This document shows, in pieces, positions 57,287 through 64,000 of a stretch of DNA of 64,000 nt. The stretch lies in assembly GCA_031431195.1 (NCBI GenBank), contig JANPCU010000361.1, positions 65,160 to 129,159 of the forward strand. The letters are read 5' to 3'. Below the pieces are notes generated by a model that was not told the DNA's origin, did not search any database, and saw only the letters and a list, made by a program, of their open reading frames with translations. How positions within the stretch are numbered: the first letter of the stretch is position 1; each line of letters opens with the position of its first letter. Source of the stretch: TH-plancto1 sp031431195. Lineage in GTDB: Bacteria; Planctomycetota; Planctomycetia; Planctomycetales; Planctomycetaceae. The position numbers and the translations under genes were made by a program.

Positions 57287-58312
57287 ATGGTGTGCCTCGA
57301 CTTCGGTACCACCGAGTTCCGCTGCATGCGTCGGCAAGGGGGCTGCCTCAGCGGACGCAAGAGCCCGGCTGTCTATCTCAGCCTGCCCGTCGATGATACC
57401 GATCTGAGTCTGCTCAGGCAGATGCGGATTCCCACGATCCGCTGTGACGACAGCTTAGTCGTCGTCGGATCAGCGGCATTGGATCTCGCGAAGCAGTTGC
57501 GGATGCCCTGCATCCCGTTACTCATTGATGGCCTGATTCCGACGAACGACCCTCTCGGGCGTCAGCTGATCTCTACAGTCCTCGATTCCATCCTGCCGAG
57601 GCCAGGACGCGAAACGGCCTGCGGCTTGATCTCTCGCAGTGCCGTCGATTTTGAGCAGACGACCGATCTCCAACTCTTCGCGCAGCTCTTGCGGTTGAAA
57701 GGGTATGATCCCGTGCCCGTCACTTCGGCGTCCGCCGTGGCCTATGCCGAACTCGGGAGCGATCGATTTACGGGTGTCGTGCTGGACTGGGGCGCCAGTG
57801 GTGCCAGTTGCGGGGTCTATCGTCTGGGCGAGACACTGGTCGAGTGTAATCTGGTGAATGGGGGTGGTCTAATCGATGAACGCATCGCCAAACTGCGGAG
57901 TCGGTTCAACTGGGACCGCGAGGGCAACCGCTATTTCGACACCACTTCGATCGAGATGTGGAAGAGGTCCGCAGGAATCCGCATCGATCAGCCTCGCTCG
58001 GATGACGAGAAGCTCCTGGCTGAGATTTACCGAGAGCAGCTGCTCACCATCCTGTTACGTTTCAAGACGGCATTTAATTCTTCATCCGCTCCGTGGATGT
58101 TTTCCAGCTCCGCGAATCTGATCTGCGCGGGTGGGTGTGTTCGCATCGGCGGCTTCTTGCCGTTTCTCACAGAGTTGATCCAGGAAGTCGAGCTTCCCTT
58201 TGAACTCTTGGAAATGCGCATCTGTGCCCCGGATCACTTCCGTAACGCACGGGGAGCCATGATCCAGATGGAACTTGAACGATTGACCGAGGCAAACGTC
58301 GGCGTCGTGTAG
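57287..58312 (+). CDS. Actin-like/Hsp70-fold ATPase
   Basis: 341 residues, the size of MreB or ParM. Phosphate-1 motif LDFGTTEFR is at residues 4-12; phosphate-2 is VLDWGASGASCGVYRLG (about 165); the adenosine motif is CAGGCVRIGGFLPFL (about 281). No MreB-specific signature and no FtsA 1C domain is apparent, so it belongs to a separate actin-like group. It may polymerise on the membrane through the preceding protein. Being two bases downstream of that gene, it is almost certainly in one operon. Confidence 0.8.
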   Translation: MVCLDFGTTEFRCMRRQGGCLSGRKSPAVYLSLPVDDTDLSLLRQMRIPTIRCDDSLVVVGSAALDLAKQLRMPCIPLLIDGLIPTNDPLGRQLISTVLDSILPRPGRETACGLISRSAVDFEQTTDLQLFAQLLRLKGYDPVPVTSASAVAYAELGSDRFTGVVLDWGASGASCGVYRLGETLVECNLVNGGGLIDERIAKLRSRFNWDREGNRYFDTTSIEMWKRSAGIRIDQPRSDDEKLLAEIYREQLLTILLRFKTAFNSSSAPWMFSSSANLICAGGCVRIGGFLPFLTELIQEVELPFELLEMRICAPDHFRNARGAMIQMELERLTEANVGVV

Positions 58313-58667
58313 TCGAGTAAGAAATACTCTGGGCTGTAATTTGACATCGCTGTTTGTGGACACCCGAATGGATAAAACCCGGGTTGTGCCCTCACAGAAA
58401 TGGCGACTCGCGATTCCCGCCGGGTCATAACACTCTCCCGCCTCCTCATGGATGTCGATCGCGTTCTCGGTCGCCTCAGCTGTGAGAGGAGTTCCGTGAA
58501 TCATTTCGAGGGTTCGCTGTCGACTCGCCCGGGGAATTCGCTAGATTGAATCTGTCTGGGCACGGCATCCCACTTCGTCATCGCCCTGGGTCAGCCAGCC
58601 GTCTGGCGATTGGATCACCCTGGGCCACGTTCCTCACTGTCGCTCATCTCTTTAAGCCATTCATCCC
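58313..58667. other. Gene-free stretch
   Basis: About 355 bases without a supported gene, hairpin or repeat; it presumably holds the promoter of the next gene. Confidence 0.35.
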
Positions 58668-59999
58668 ATGCAACACCACGCTTACGTCGAACGTGTCATC
58701 AACCTCCTTGATCCGGCGGGGAATACCCTGCTGAACATGACGGACGAGGAGGCGCTGGACGCGGTCGCCAGCGGAGACCCGGCCCGTGTGCGACAGATCG
58801 ATGGCCAGTTCGCGATCCTCGCCCAGAAAGGGAAAATCATCCGCATGGCTCGTTCGATTGGGCGGCCCATGCGCTACTTCCTGGCCAAGCTGGTCGATGG
58901 GCCGTGTCTCATCGTGGCTGAGCGAATTGAAGAGATCACCGCTCAGTTGAAGACGATGGGGCTGCTGTCGCAGTTCCATCCGAGCTACACACGCATGGTC
59001 CCAGCCCATCATTTGCTCGAGCTGGCACTGCTCGGCTGCCCCGACCCGAACCCGACCTATACACGGTTCTTTGCACCCCAGCGGAACAAGCTGCCAGCGA
59101 ACCTCGATGAGATCGGCAAGGCCTACATCGGTGCGGTCGAAATCGAGCTGGCGAAGTGGCTCGATACGTTCGACAAACAGGAGCCAATCGGCGTGCTGTT
59201 TTCCGGCGGAGTCGATAGCGGCGCGGTGCTGCTCACGCTCTACAGCTTGCTGCTGAAGCGTGGCGAGGCTCCTCAGCGGCTCAAAGCGTTTACGCTCTCG
59301 GTGGAAGGACGCGGCGACGATGCCGCTCAAGCCCGCGAGTTCCTCGATTCGCTCGACCTCGGGTTCCTGCTGGAAGAGGTCAGTGTCCCGGCCAGTGCTA
59401 TCTCCCTTGAGGACGCGGTTCGCGTCATCGAAGACTACAAGCCGCTCGATGTGCAGTCCGCAGCCATGACGTGGTCGCTCTGCTGCGAGATTCGTCGGCG
59501 GTATCCCGAGTGGACCCACCTCGTGGATGGCGATGGGGGGGATGAGAATCTCAAGGACTATCCGATTGAAGAGAACAAAGAACTCACAATCCGCAGCGTC
59601 CTCATCAACCTGATGCTGTATCAGGAAGGCTGGGGCGTCGACGCCGTCAAGCATTCACTGACCTTCAGCGGCGGTCAAAGCCGGGGCCATGTTCGCAGCT
59701 CCGCCCCCGCCCGTGTCGCTGGGTTTCGCGGCCTCAGTCCGTTCGCGCTGCCGAATGTGATCGAGGTGGCCGAGGGGATTCCGTTCATCGAACTGACCGA
59801 CTGGGATGTGCCGAAGCTCTATGCGTTGAAAGGCGAGATCGTCCGGCGCGGGGTCGAGGCGATCACCGGCTTGACGATGCCGATCTTCGACAAGCGCCGC
59901 TTCCAGCACGGTGCGATGGAACGGGCCGAGTTCGATGCGAAGTTCCCGAGTAGTGAGGCGAAGTACCGAGCGGCCTTCACGTCGATGTTCGTGCCGTAA
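58668..59999 (+). CDS. Asparagine-synthase-like protein without glutaminase nucleophile
   Basis: 443 residues. The synthetase half has the PP-loop SGGVDSGAVLL (about residue 178) and downstream LVDGDGGDENLKDYP, as in AsnB-type amidotransferases. The N-terminal 160 residues look like a degenerate glutaminase domain (IDGQFAILAQKGKIIRMARS) but there is no N-terminal Cys2, so it cannot take ammonia from glutamine in the usual way. It may use free ammonia or adenylate another acid. Substrate unknown; no biosynthetic cluster around it. Confidence 0.82.
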   Translation: MQHHAYVERVINLLDPAGNTLLNMTDEEALDAVASGDPARVRQIDGQFAILAQKGKIIRMARSIGRPMRYFLAKLVDGPCLIVAERIEEITAQLKTMGLLSQFHPSYTRMVPAHHLLELALLGCPDPNPTYTRFFAPQRNKLPANLDEIGKAYIGAVEIELAKWLDTFDKQEPIGVLFSGGVDSGAVLLTLYSLLLKRGEAPQRLKAFTLSVEGRGDDAAQAREFLDSLDLGFLLEEVSVPASAISLEDAVRVIEDYKPLDVQSAAMTWSLCCEIRRRYPEWTHLVDGDGGDENLKDYPIEENKELTIRSVLINLMLYQEGWGVDAVKHSLTFSGGQSRGHVRSSAPARVAGFRGLSPFALPNVIEVAEGIPFIELTDWDVPKLYALKGEIVRRGVEAITGLTMPIFDKRRFQHGAMERAEFDAKFPSSEAKYRAAFTSMFVP

Positions 60000-60023
60000 G
60001 GACCTCCGTCAAGAGAGGGGGAA

Positions 60024-60140
60024 GTGTCACGCAGAGGCGCAGAGTTCGCAGAGGAGACAGAGAGCTTGCTCGTTTTTGAATGCATCACATCTCGTCCGTA
60101 ACATCCAAATCTCTGCGACCCCTGCGCCTCTGCGTGACAC
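60024..60140. repeat. Inverted-repeat unit, copy A (left of GxxExxY gene)
   Basis: 117 bases starting gtgtcacgcagaggcgcaga and ending in the complementary cctgcgcctctgcgtgacac. Nearly identical to copy B at 60562-60679, including the spacer (agcttgctcgtttttgaatg). Confidence 0.88.
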
Positions 60141-60170
60141 TTTCCTTTTCTTCTGTGAGAGACGAACAAC

Positions 60171-60554
60171 ATGCACCACAACGACATCACGGCTGCGATC
60201 ATCGACGCGTCCATCGAGATTCATCGCCGCCTGGGTCCAGGGTTATTGGAATCGGTCTATCGGCGGATATTGGCTCATGAGTTGGGGAAGAGAGGGTTTC
60301 GCGTGCAAGTCGAACACCCGATTCCAGTACTGTGGGACAACCTTCACTTAGAAGTCGGATTCCGGGCCGACTTGATCGTCAACGACCTCGTGATCCTCGA
60401 AACCAAATCCGTCGAGACCATCCACCCGGTTCACATGAAGCAACTCCTCACCTATCTGCGGCTGACGGACAAACGGCTGGGATTACTGATTAATTTCAAT
60501 GTGGAGTTACTCAAGCATGGGATTACGAGAGTCGACAACGATTTCGTGGAATAG
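60171..60554 (+). CDS. GxxExxY family protein
   Basis: 127 residues. The defining motif is GPGLLESVY at residues about 23-31, followed by VGFRADLIVNDLVILETKSV and a nuclease-like core (D...E.K). The family is uncharacterised but resembles small PD-(D/E)xK nuclease folds. Both flanks carry direct copies of a 118-base inverted repeat, suggesting a gene that travels with the repeat. Confidence 0.9.
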   Translation: MHHNDITAAIIDASIEIHRRLGPGLLESVYRRILAHELGKRGFRVQVEHPIPVLWDNLHLEVGFRADLIVNDLVILETKSVETIHPVHMKQLLTYLRLTDKRLGLLINFNVELLKHGITRVDNDFVE

Positions 60555-60561
60555 AGAAGAA

Positions 60562-60679
60562 GTGTCACGCAGAGGCGCAGAGTTCGCAGAGGAAACAGAG
60601 AGCTTGCTCGTTTTTGAATGCATCACAGCTCTCCCGTCAACTTTCCAATCTCTGCGCCCTCTGCGCCTCTGCGTGACAC
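60562..60679. repeat. Inverted-repeat unit, copy B (right of GxxExxY gene)
   Basis: 118 bases in the same orientation as copy A, beginning seven bases after the GxxExxY stop codon. Most differences from copy A are in the loop. Confidence 0.88.
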
Positions 60680-60772
60680 TCTGCCCCGTTGAAGTGACAG
60701 TGGAATTCCCATCGCCGAACTGATCCAATAGTCAAATGCGATGCGTTTCCAATTCCTTTGACGAGGTCTCCC

Positions 60773-62062
60773 ATGTCTCGACCCATGCGATCTTCACGTC
60801 GTGCCTTCCTCTCTCAAACCGCTGCACTCGCAGCCGGATGGCATGTCGCCTCGTCTCGTCAGGCGTGGGCAGCTCCCTCGCCGAATGAGAAGCTCAATGT
60901 GGGGGTGATCGGCCCGGGCGGTCGCGGGTTCGACAACCTGCAAGGGGTCGGCGGCGAGAATGTGGTCGCTCTGTGCGATGCGGATGATCGCTCGGCGAAA
61001 AACGCCTTTGAACAGTTCCCCCAGGCGAAGCGCTACCGCGACTTCCGGAAGATGATCGAGACCGAAAAACTCGACGCGGTGGTCGTCAGCACGCCCGACC
61101 ACATGCACGCCCCAGCTGCGTTGTGGGCGATGCGGCGGGGCTTGCATTGTTATTGTGAGAAGCCACTGGCCCACTCGGTGTGGGAGACGCGGATCATGGC
61201 GCAGACGGCGAGGGAGCATCACCTCGCGACGCAGATGGGGACTCAGATCCACGCCACCGACAACTACCGCCGCGTGGTCGAAGTCGTCCAGTCGGGAGCG
61301 ATTGGCCCCGTCACCGAGGTTCACGTCTGGGTCAACAAGGACTGGGGCGGCGGCGAGCGACCGACCGACACGCCCGCTGTACCAAAGGAACTCGACTGGG
61401 ACCTGTGGCTTGGTCCAGTTGCGCAACGCCCGTATCACTCGACCTATGTCCCCGCGAACTGGCGTCGGTGGTGGGCCTTTGGCAACGGGACGCTCGGGGA
61501 CATGGGGTGTCATTACATCGACCTCGTGTTCTGGGCGTTGGCCCTGCGGCACCCGACGACGATTGAAGCCAGTGGACCCGCTGTGCATGCGGAGACCTGT
61601 CCGCAGGGGATGAAGGTCGTGTGGGAGTTCCCGCAGCGCGGCGAGCTGGTGCCGGTCAAGATGACCTGGACCGATGGGAACCTGACCGAGAACAAGCCCG
61701 ATGGCCACGAGTTCCCCGGCTCGGGGATCTACTTCAAGGGGACCAAGGGTTCGATGTTCGCCGACTACGGCGGCTATCGGCTCTTCCCCGAGGACCAGTA
61801 CAAGGAGTTCAAGGCCCCCGCCCCGACGATCGCCGCCTCGGTCGGCCATCATCAGGAGTGGATCAACGCCTGCAAGACCGGGTCGCCGACGCTGTGCAAC
61901 TTCGATTACTCGGGGGCACTCACCGAATCGGTTCTGCTAGGAATGGTGGCGTTCCGCGCGGGGCAGAAGCTGGAGTGGGACGGAGCCAAGTTGGAGGTCA
62001 CGAACTCGAAGGCGGGTCAGGCGCTGTTGCGGAGAGAGTACCGTCCGGGATGGGAGATGTGA
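60773..62062 (+). CDS. Gfo/Idh/MocA-family oxidoreductase, Tat-exported
   Basis: 429 residues. Twin-arginine signal near the start (RSSRRAFLSQTAALAAGW), NAD-binding GVIGPGGRGF, catalytic EKP motif in YCEKPLAHSVWETR and substrate-domain FGNGTLGDMGCHYIDLVFWA. Paralogous to the enzyme at 37024-38373. Likely acts on a sugar or sugar acid in the periplasm; the substrate is unknown. Start at 60773 has gagg seven bases upstream; two further methionines follow closely. Confidence 0.92.
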   Translation: MSRPMRSSRRAFLSQTAALAAGWHVASSRQAWAAPSPNEKLNVGVIGPGGRGFDNLQGVGGENVVALCDADDRSAKNAFEQFPQAKRYRDFRKMIETEKLDAVVVSTPDHMHAPAALWAMRRGLHCYCEKPLAHSVWETRIMAQTAREHHLATQMGTQIHATDNYRRVVEVVQSGAIGPVTEVHVWVNKDWGGGERPTDTPAVPKELDWDLWLGPVAQRPYHSTYVPANWRRWWAFGNGTLGDMGCHYIDLVFWALALRHPTTIEASGPAVHAETCPQGMKVVWEFPQRGELVPVKMTWTDGNLTENKPDGHEFPGSGIYFKGTKGSMFADYGGYRLFPEDQYKEFKAPAPTIAASVGHHQEWINACKTGSPTLCNFDYSGALTESVLLGMVAFRAGQKLEWDGAKLEVTNSKAGQALLRREYRPGWEM

Positions 62063-62100
62063 GTGTGTCTTTATGCAGTGCGCGCATCCCAATCGTTGGT

Positions 62101-62330
62101 GCCCCCGACCCCAAAGGGGTCACGCCCCGTAGCCCAGGGTTGCCCGCGCAGCGGGCAACCCTGGGCTTGCGAACGGTTGCGAGAGATCCAACCCCAACGG
62201 GGTTGCGTCAGCGTGGGACGCAACCCCGTTGGGGTTGATGGGTGCTTCGGCCCATTCACCCAGGGTCTTCCGCTGCGCGGCCGACCCTGGGCTACGAGGC
62301 GAGACCCCGTGGGGGTCGAAGACTTGGCGT
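62101..62330. repeat. Cluster of nested palindromes
   Basis: Three strong hairpins: about 62133-62165 (ccagggttgcccg ... cgggcaaccctgg), 62189-62238 (caaccccaacggggttgcgt ... caaccccgttggggttg) and 62259-62292 (cccagggtc ... gaccctggg), flanked by gacccc / ggggtc ends. The cluster fills most of the 390-base gap between the oxidoreductase and the antitoxin and may terminate transcription from the former. Confidence 0.75.
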
Positions 62331-62452
62331 CCCCACGATTCACCGGCGTTTGAGACGCACGCCCCTCTATGCAGGCACGCGACGATCCACATTCCCGCTG
62401 GACGAGGACAGGTCTATACTGGAGTTCGATAGTCCTTCCGGGTGAGGTCTCC

Positions 62453-62698
62453 ATGACAACCATTACGCTGGCGGAAGCCCAAGCCGATTTGCTGCGGTGG
62501 ATCGATCAACTCCTGCCTGGTGACGAGATGTTGATCGTCGACTGCGGCGAACCATTGGCTCAGGTCCGAAAAGCTCACCGCACGACTACTCCCTGCCAGG
62601 CTGGGACCGCCAAGGATCAGATCCTGTGGATTGCGCCGGATTTCGACGCCCCACTCGATGAGATATTCGATCAAAATTGTGTGGTCCGCTCATGGTAG
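62453..62698 (+). CDS. Orphan Phd/YefM-type antitoxin
   Basis: 81 residues: ITLAEAQADLLRWIDQLLPG, DEMLIVDCGEPLAQVRKAHR, then a C-terminal ILWIAPDFDAPLDEIF. This matches short Phd-type antitoxins usually followed by a PIN-domain toxin. Here the next gene is bioD, whose ATG overlaps this stop codon by seven bases (ATGGTAG). A good gaggt precedes the start. Possibly a leftover antitoxin now translationally coupled to bioD. Confidence 0.8.
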   Translation: MTTITLAEAQADLLRWIDQLLPGDEMLIVDCGEPLAQVRKAHRTTTPCQAGTAKDQILWIAPDFDAPLDEIFDQNCVVRSW

Positions 62699-63606
62699 AT
62701 CATGGCTACTTCATCACCGGAACCGATACCGGGGTCGGGAAGACGGTGTTCACCTGTCTCTTGGCACGTGAGTTGAATGTCGCCTTTTTCTCTGAAACAG
62801 GTCGCTCTTTTGCAGAGCAAAAGACGACTCTCGCCCGCGTCGCGGCGTACAAACCGGTTTGCTCCGGGGCCACGTATCGGGAGGGCGAGCGGGGTGGCGT
62901 CAGCCCCCTGGTCCTCCCCGTGGGGCACGTTTCCGACGTTCCCGTCTCTTCACCCCCTCACCCCGGCCCTCTCCCTCACAGCGGAGTTCTCACCGAAGGC
63001 GACATCAACTGTGGGGAAGAGGGGGCTGAATCTCCCGTCCTCCCGAAGCCAACATGGCCCGATGTCGAAGCCCTCTACATCGCCACGAACGCCGCCTTCC
63101 CGCGCGAGCGACTCTGCCCTCAATCATTCTTCGCCCCGATCAGTCCCCCGGCAGCTGCGGCTCTCGAAGGTCGCGAGGTCGACGAGGCGCTGCTCGTCAG
63201 CGGCTACCACTGGCTGGCCGAGCGAGCCGAAATCATCCTGGTCGAGGGGGCGGGTGGGTTCTACTCGCCGATCTCGAAGCACTGGCTCAACGCTGACCTC
63301 GCCGAGCGAATCGGGTTGCCGGTACTGATCGTCGCTCCGAATCGACTGGGGACGATCAACCAGACACTCCTCACGATTGAGGCCGTTCGGCAACGTGGCC
63401 TGACCGTGGCGGGGGTGATTCTGAACCACTTGTGCGAGACGGAAGACCCCTCGACCGCGACTAATGCGGCTGAAATTCAACACCGAGGGCGGGTCCGCAT
63501 CTGGGGTGAAATTCCATACCTGCCTGCGGCTGAGTTGCAGTCGCGGCGTCTCCCGGAGAGTATGGTTTATGAACTTTGGAACTTCGGACCCGAAGTCGAC
63601 AGCTGA
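62692..63606 (+). CDS. bioD: Dethiobiotin synthetase with two repeat-encoded insertions
   Basis: 304 residues, versus about 220-240 in the family. The P-loop TGTDTGVGKT is at residues 8-17, YKPVCSGA after the first insertion, and VEGAGGFYSPIS and VAPNRLGTINQTLLTIEAV further on. It makes dethiobiotin from DAPA, CO2 and ATP. Residues about 30-47 (VAFFSETGRSFAEQKTTLA) and about 62-118 (SSPPHPGPLPHSGVLTEGD) are not family-like and correspond to repeat-type DNA. Both are in frame between conserved motifs. No other biotin gene is in the window. Confidence 0.88.
   Translation: MVDHGYFITGTDTGVGKTVFTCLLARELNVAFFSETGRSFAEQKTTLARVAAYKPVCSGATYREGERGGVSPLVLPVGHVSDVPVSSPPHPGPLPHSGVLTEGDINCGEEGAESPVLPKPTWPDVEALYIATNAAFPRERLCPQSFFAPISPPAAAALEGREVDEALLVSGYHWLAERAEIILVEGAGGFYSPISKHWLNADLAERIGLPVLIVAPNRLGTINQTLLTIEAVRQRGLTVAGVILNHLCETEDPSTATNAAEIQHRGRVRIWGEIPYLPAAELQSRRLPESMVYELWNFGPEVDS
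62780..62832. repeat. Inverted repeat read through within bioD
   Basis: tcgcctttttctctgaaaca faces gagcaaaagacgactctcgc; related to the units at about 5853 and 11499. Inserted directly after the P-loop helix of BioD. Confidence 0.55.
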
Positions 63607-63651
63607 CTTTTGTACTCAGCTGTCTCACTCACTCGCACAGACAGACATTCC

Positions 63652-64000
63652 ATGACCGCCCCTGGTGACGGCCTGAACTTTGATTTTCTGGATGAACCGA
63701 GTCCGGCGAAGCAGCCTCCCGTGCCGCCGAAGGTGTCCGCTCCCGCAGCGCCCCCCGTCGAGATCGAGCCTGAGGGAGTGCTGGACGGGTTCTTGGACGA
63801 TGTCGATGACGAGGTCCGTGACGACGGACACTCCAGTTCGATCTTTGATGATGTTCCCCCCGCGCCGGTGAATTCGGGGAATGAACTTCCCGATGCAGAC
63901 CCCAACATTTCAGGGGGCGACACGGAAGTTCTGGTGCGCGGACGGACGGAGATTCAAGAGTTCGTCGAAGACTTCGGAGCTAGTCCGCTAGAGTATGCGC
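63652..64000 (+). CDS. Acidic, proline-rich protein (3' truncated by window edge)
   Basis: 116 codons are visible and the frame is open to the last base. It begins TAPGDGLNFDFLDEPSPAKQ and continues as an acidic low-complexity linker (GVLDGFLDDVDDEVRDDGH), with the first less biased segment at the edge (VRGRTEIQEFVEDFGASP). No family can be named; the disordered start suggests a linker before a domain outside the window. Confidence 0.6.
   Translation, partial: MTAPGDGLNFDFLDEPSPAKQPPVPPKVSAPAAPPVEIEPEGVLDGFLDDVDDEVRDDGHSSSIFDDVPPAPVNSGNELPDADPNISGGDTEVLVRGRTEIQEFVEDFGASPLEYA

Overview
The window looks like a chromosomal segment of a planctomycete. This is inferred from gene content, not from a marker gene: two Tat-exported Gfo/Idh/MocA oxidoreductases, three ECF-type sigma factors (two with adjacent membrane partner proteins), several secreted PQQ-type beta-propeller proteins, an ExbB/ExbD cluster, a HEWGTFT-motif secreted protein, G+C-rich sequence, and long gene-poor gaps full of palindromic repeats. 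No rRNA, tRNA, CRISPR array, prophage or intact insertion sequence was seen.

Layout. 1-11.4 kb: 3' end of pyruvate carboxylase; a SulP transporter fused to a beta-carbonic anhydrase; an ECF sigma factor with its membrane partner and a secreted protein; a secreted propeller protein; a lone cytochrome-oxidase-subunit-III-like protein; a YhdH/AcuI-type reductase. 11.5-14.8 kb: a FliF-like membrane protein with a FliG-like tail, preceded by a degenerate NtrC-type regulator without the GAFTGA loop. 15-17.5 kb: a class 3 lipase between two copies of a roughly 470 bp inverted-repeat element. 17.5-25.5 kb: one 2660-residue surface protein (inverse-autotransporter-like barrel, parallel beta-helix repeats, an inserted propeller-like domain). 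26-33.5 kb: peptidase T, ECF sigma/FecR-like pair, HEWGTFT protein, PurF. 33.8-43.7 kb: aconitase, a transposase remnant, a Gfo/Idh/MocA enzyme, a signal peptidase remnant, a toxin-antitoxin pair with a frameshifted toxin, another sigma factor, an M19 dipeptidase and a lipoprotein. 43.7-54.8 kb (minus strand): a seven-gene set ExbB, ExbD, zinc-ribbon ExbD, a single-pass protein, an FHA/propeller protein, an oligopeptide-binding-like protein and a secreted protein. 55.4-58.3 kb (plus strand, divergent): a membrane protein with an SLBB-like start and an actin-like ATPase. 58.6-64 kb: an asparagine-synthase-like enzyme, a GxxExxY gene bracketed by two 118 bp repeats, a second Gfo/Idh/MocA enzyme, an orphan Phd-type antitoxin overlapping bioD, and a truncated acidic protein.

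How the parts fit. The core metabolic genes (pyc, acnA, purF, bioD, pepT) are scattered singletons. The more unusual units are the FliF/FliG-like fusion with its regulator, the ExbBD-centred envelope operon, and the actin-like/membrane protein pair. A recurring theme is repeat DNA: short palindromic elements sit in most gaps, and related sequence has entered reading frames in phase (acnA twice, bioD twice, the FecR-like gene once).
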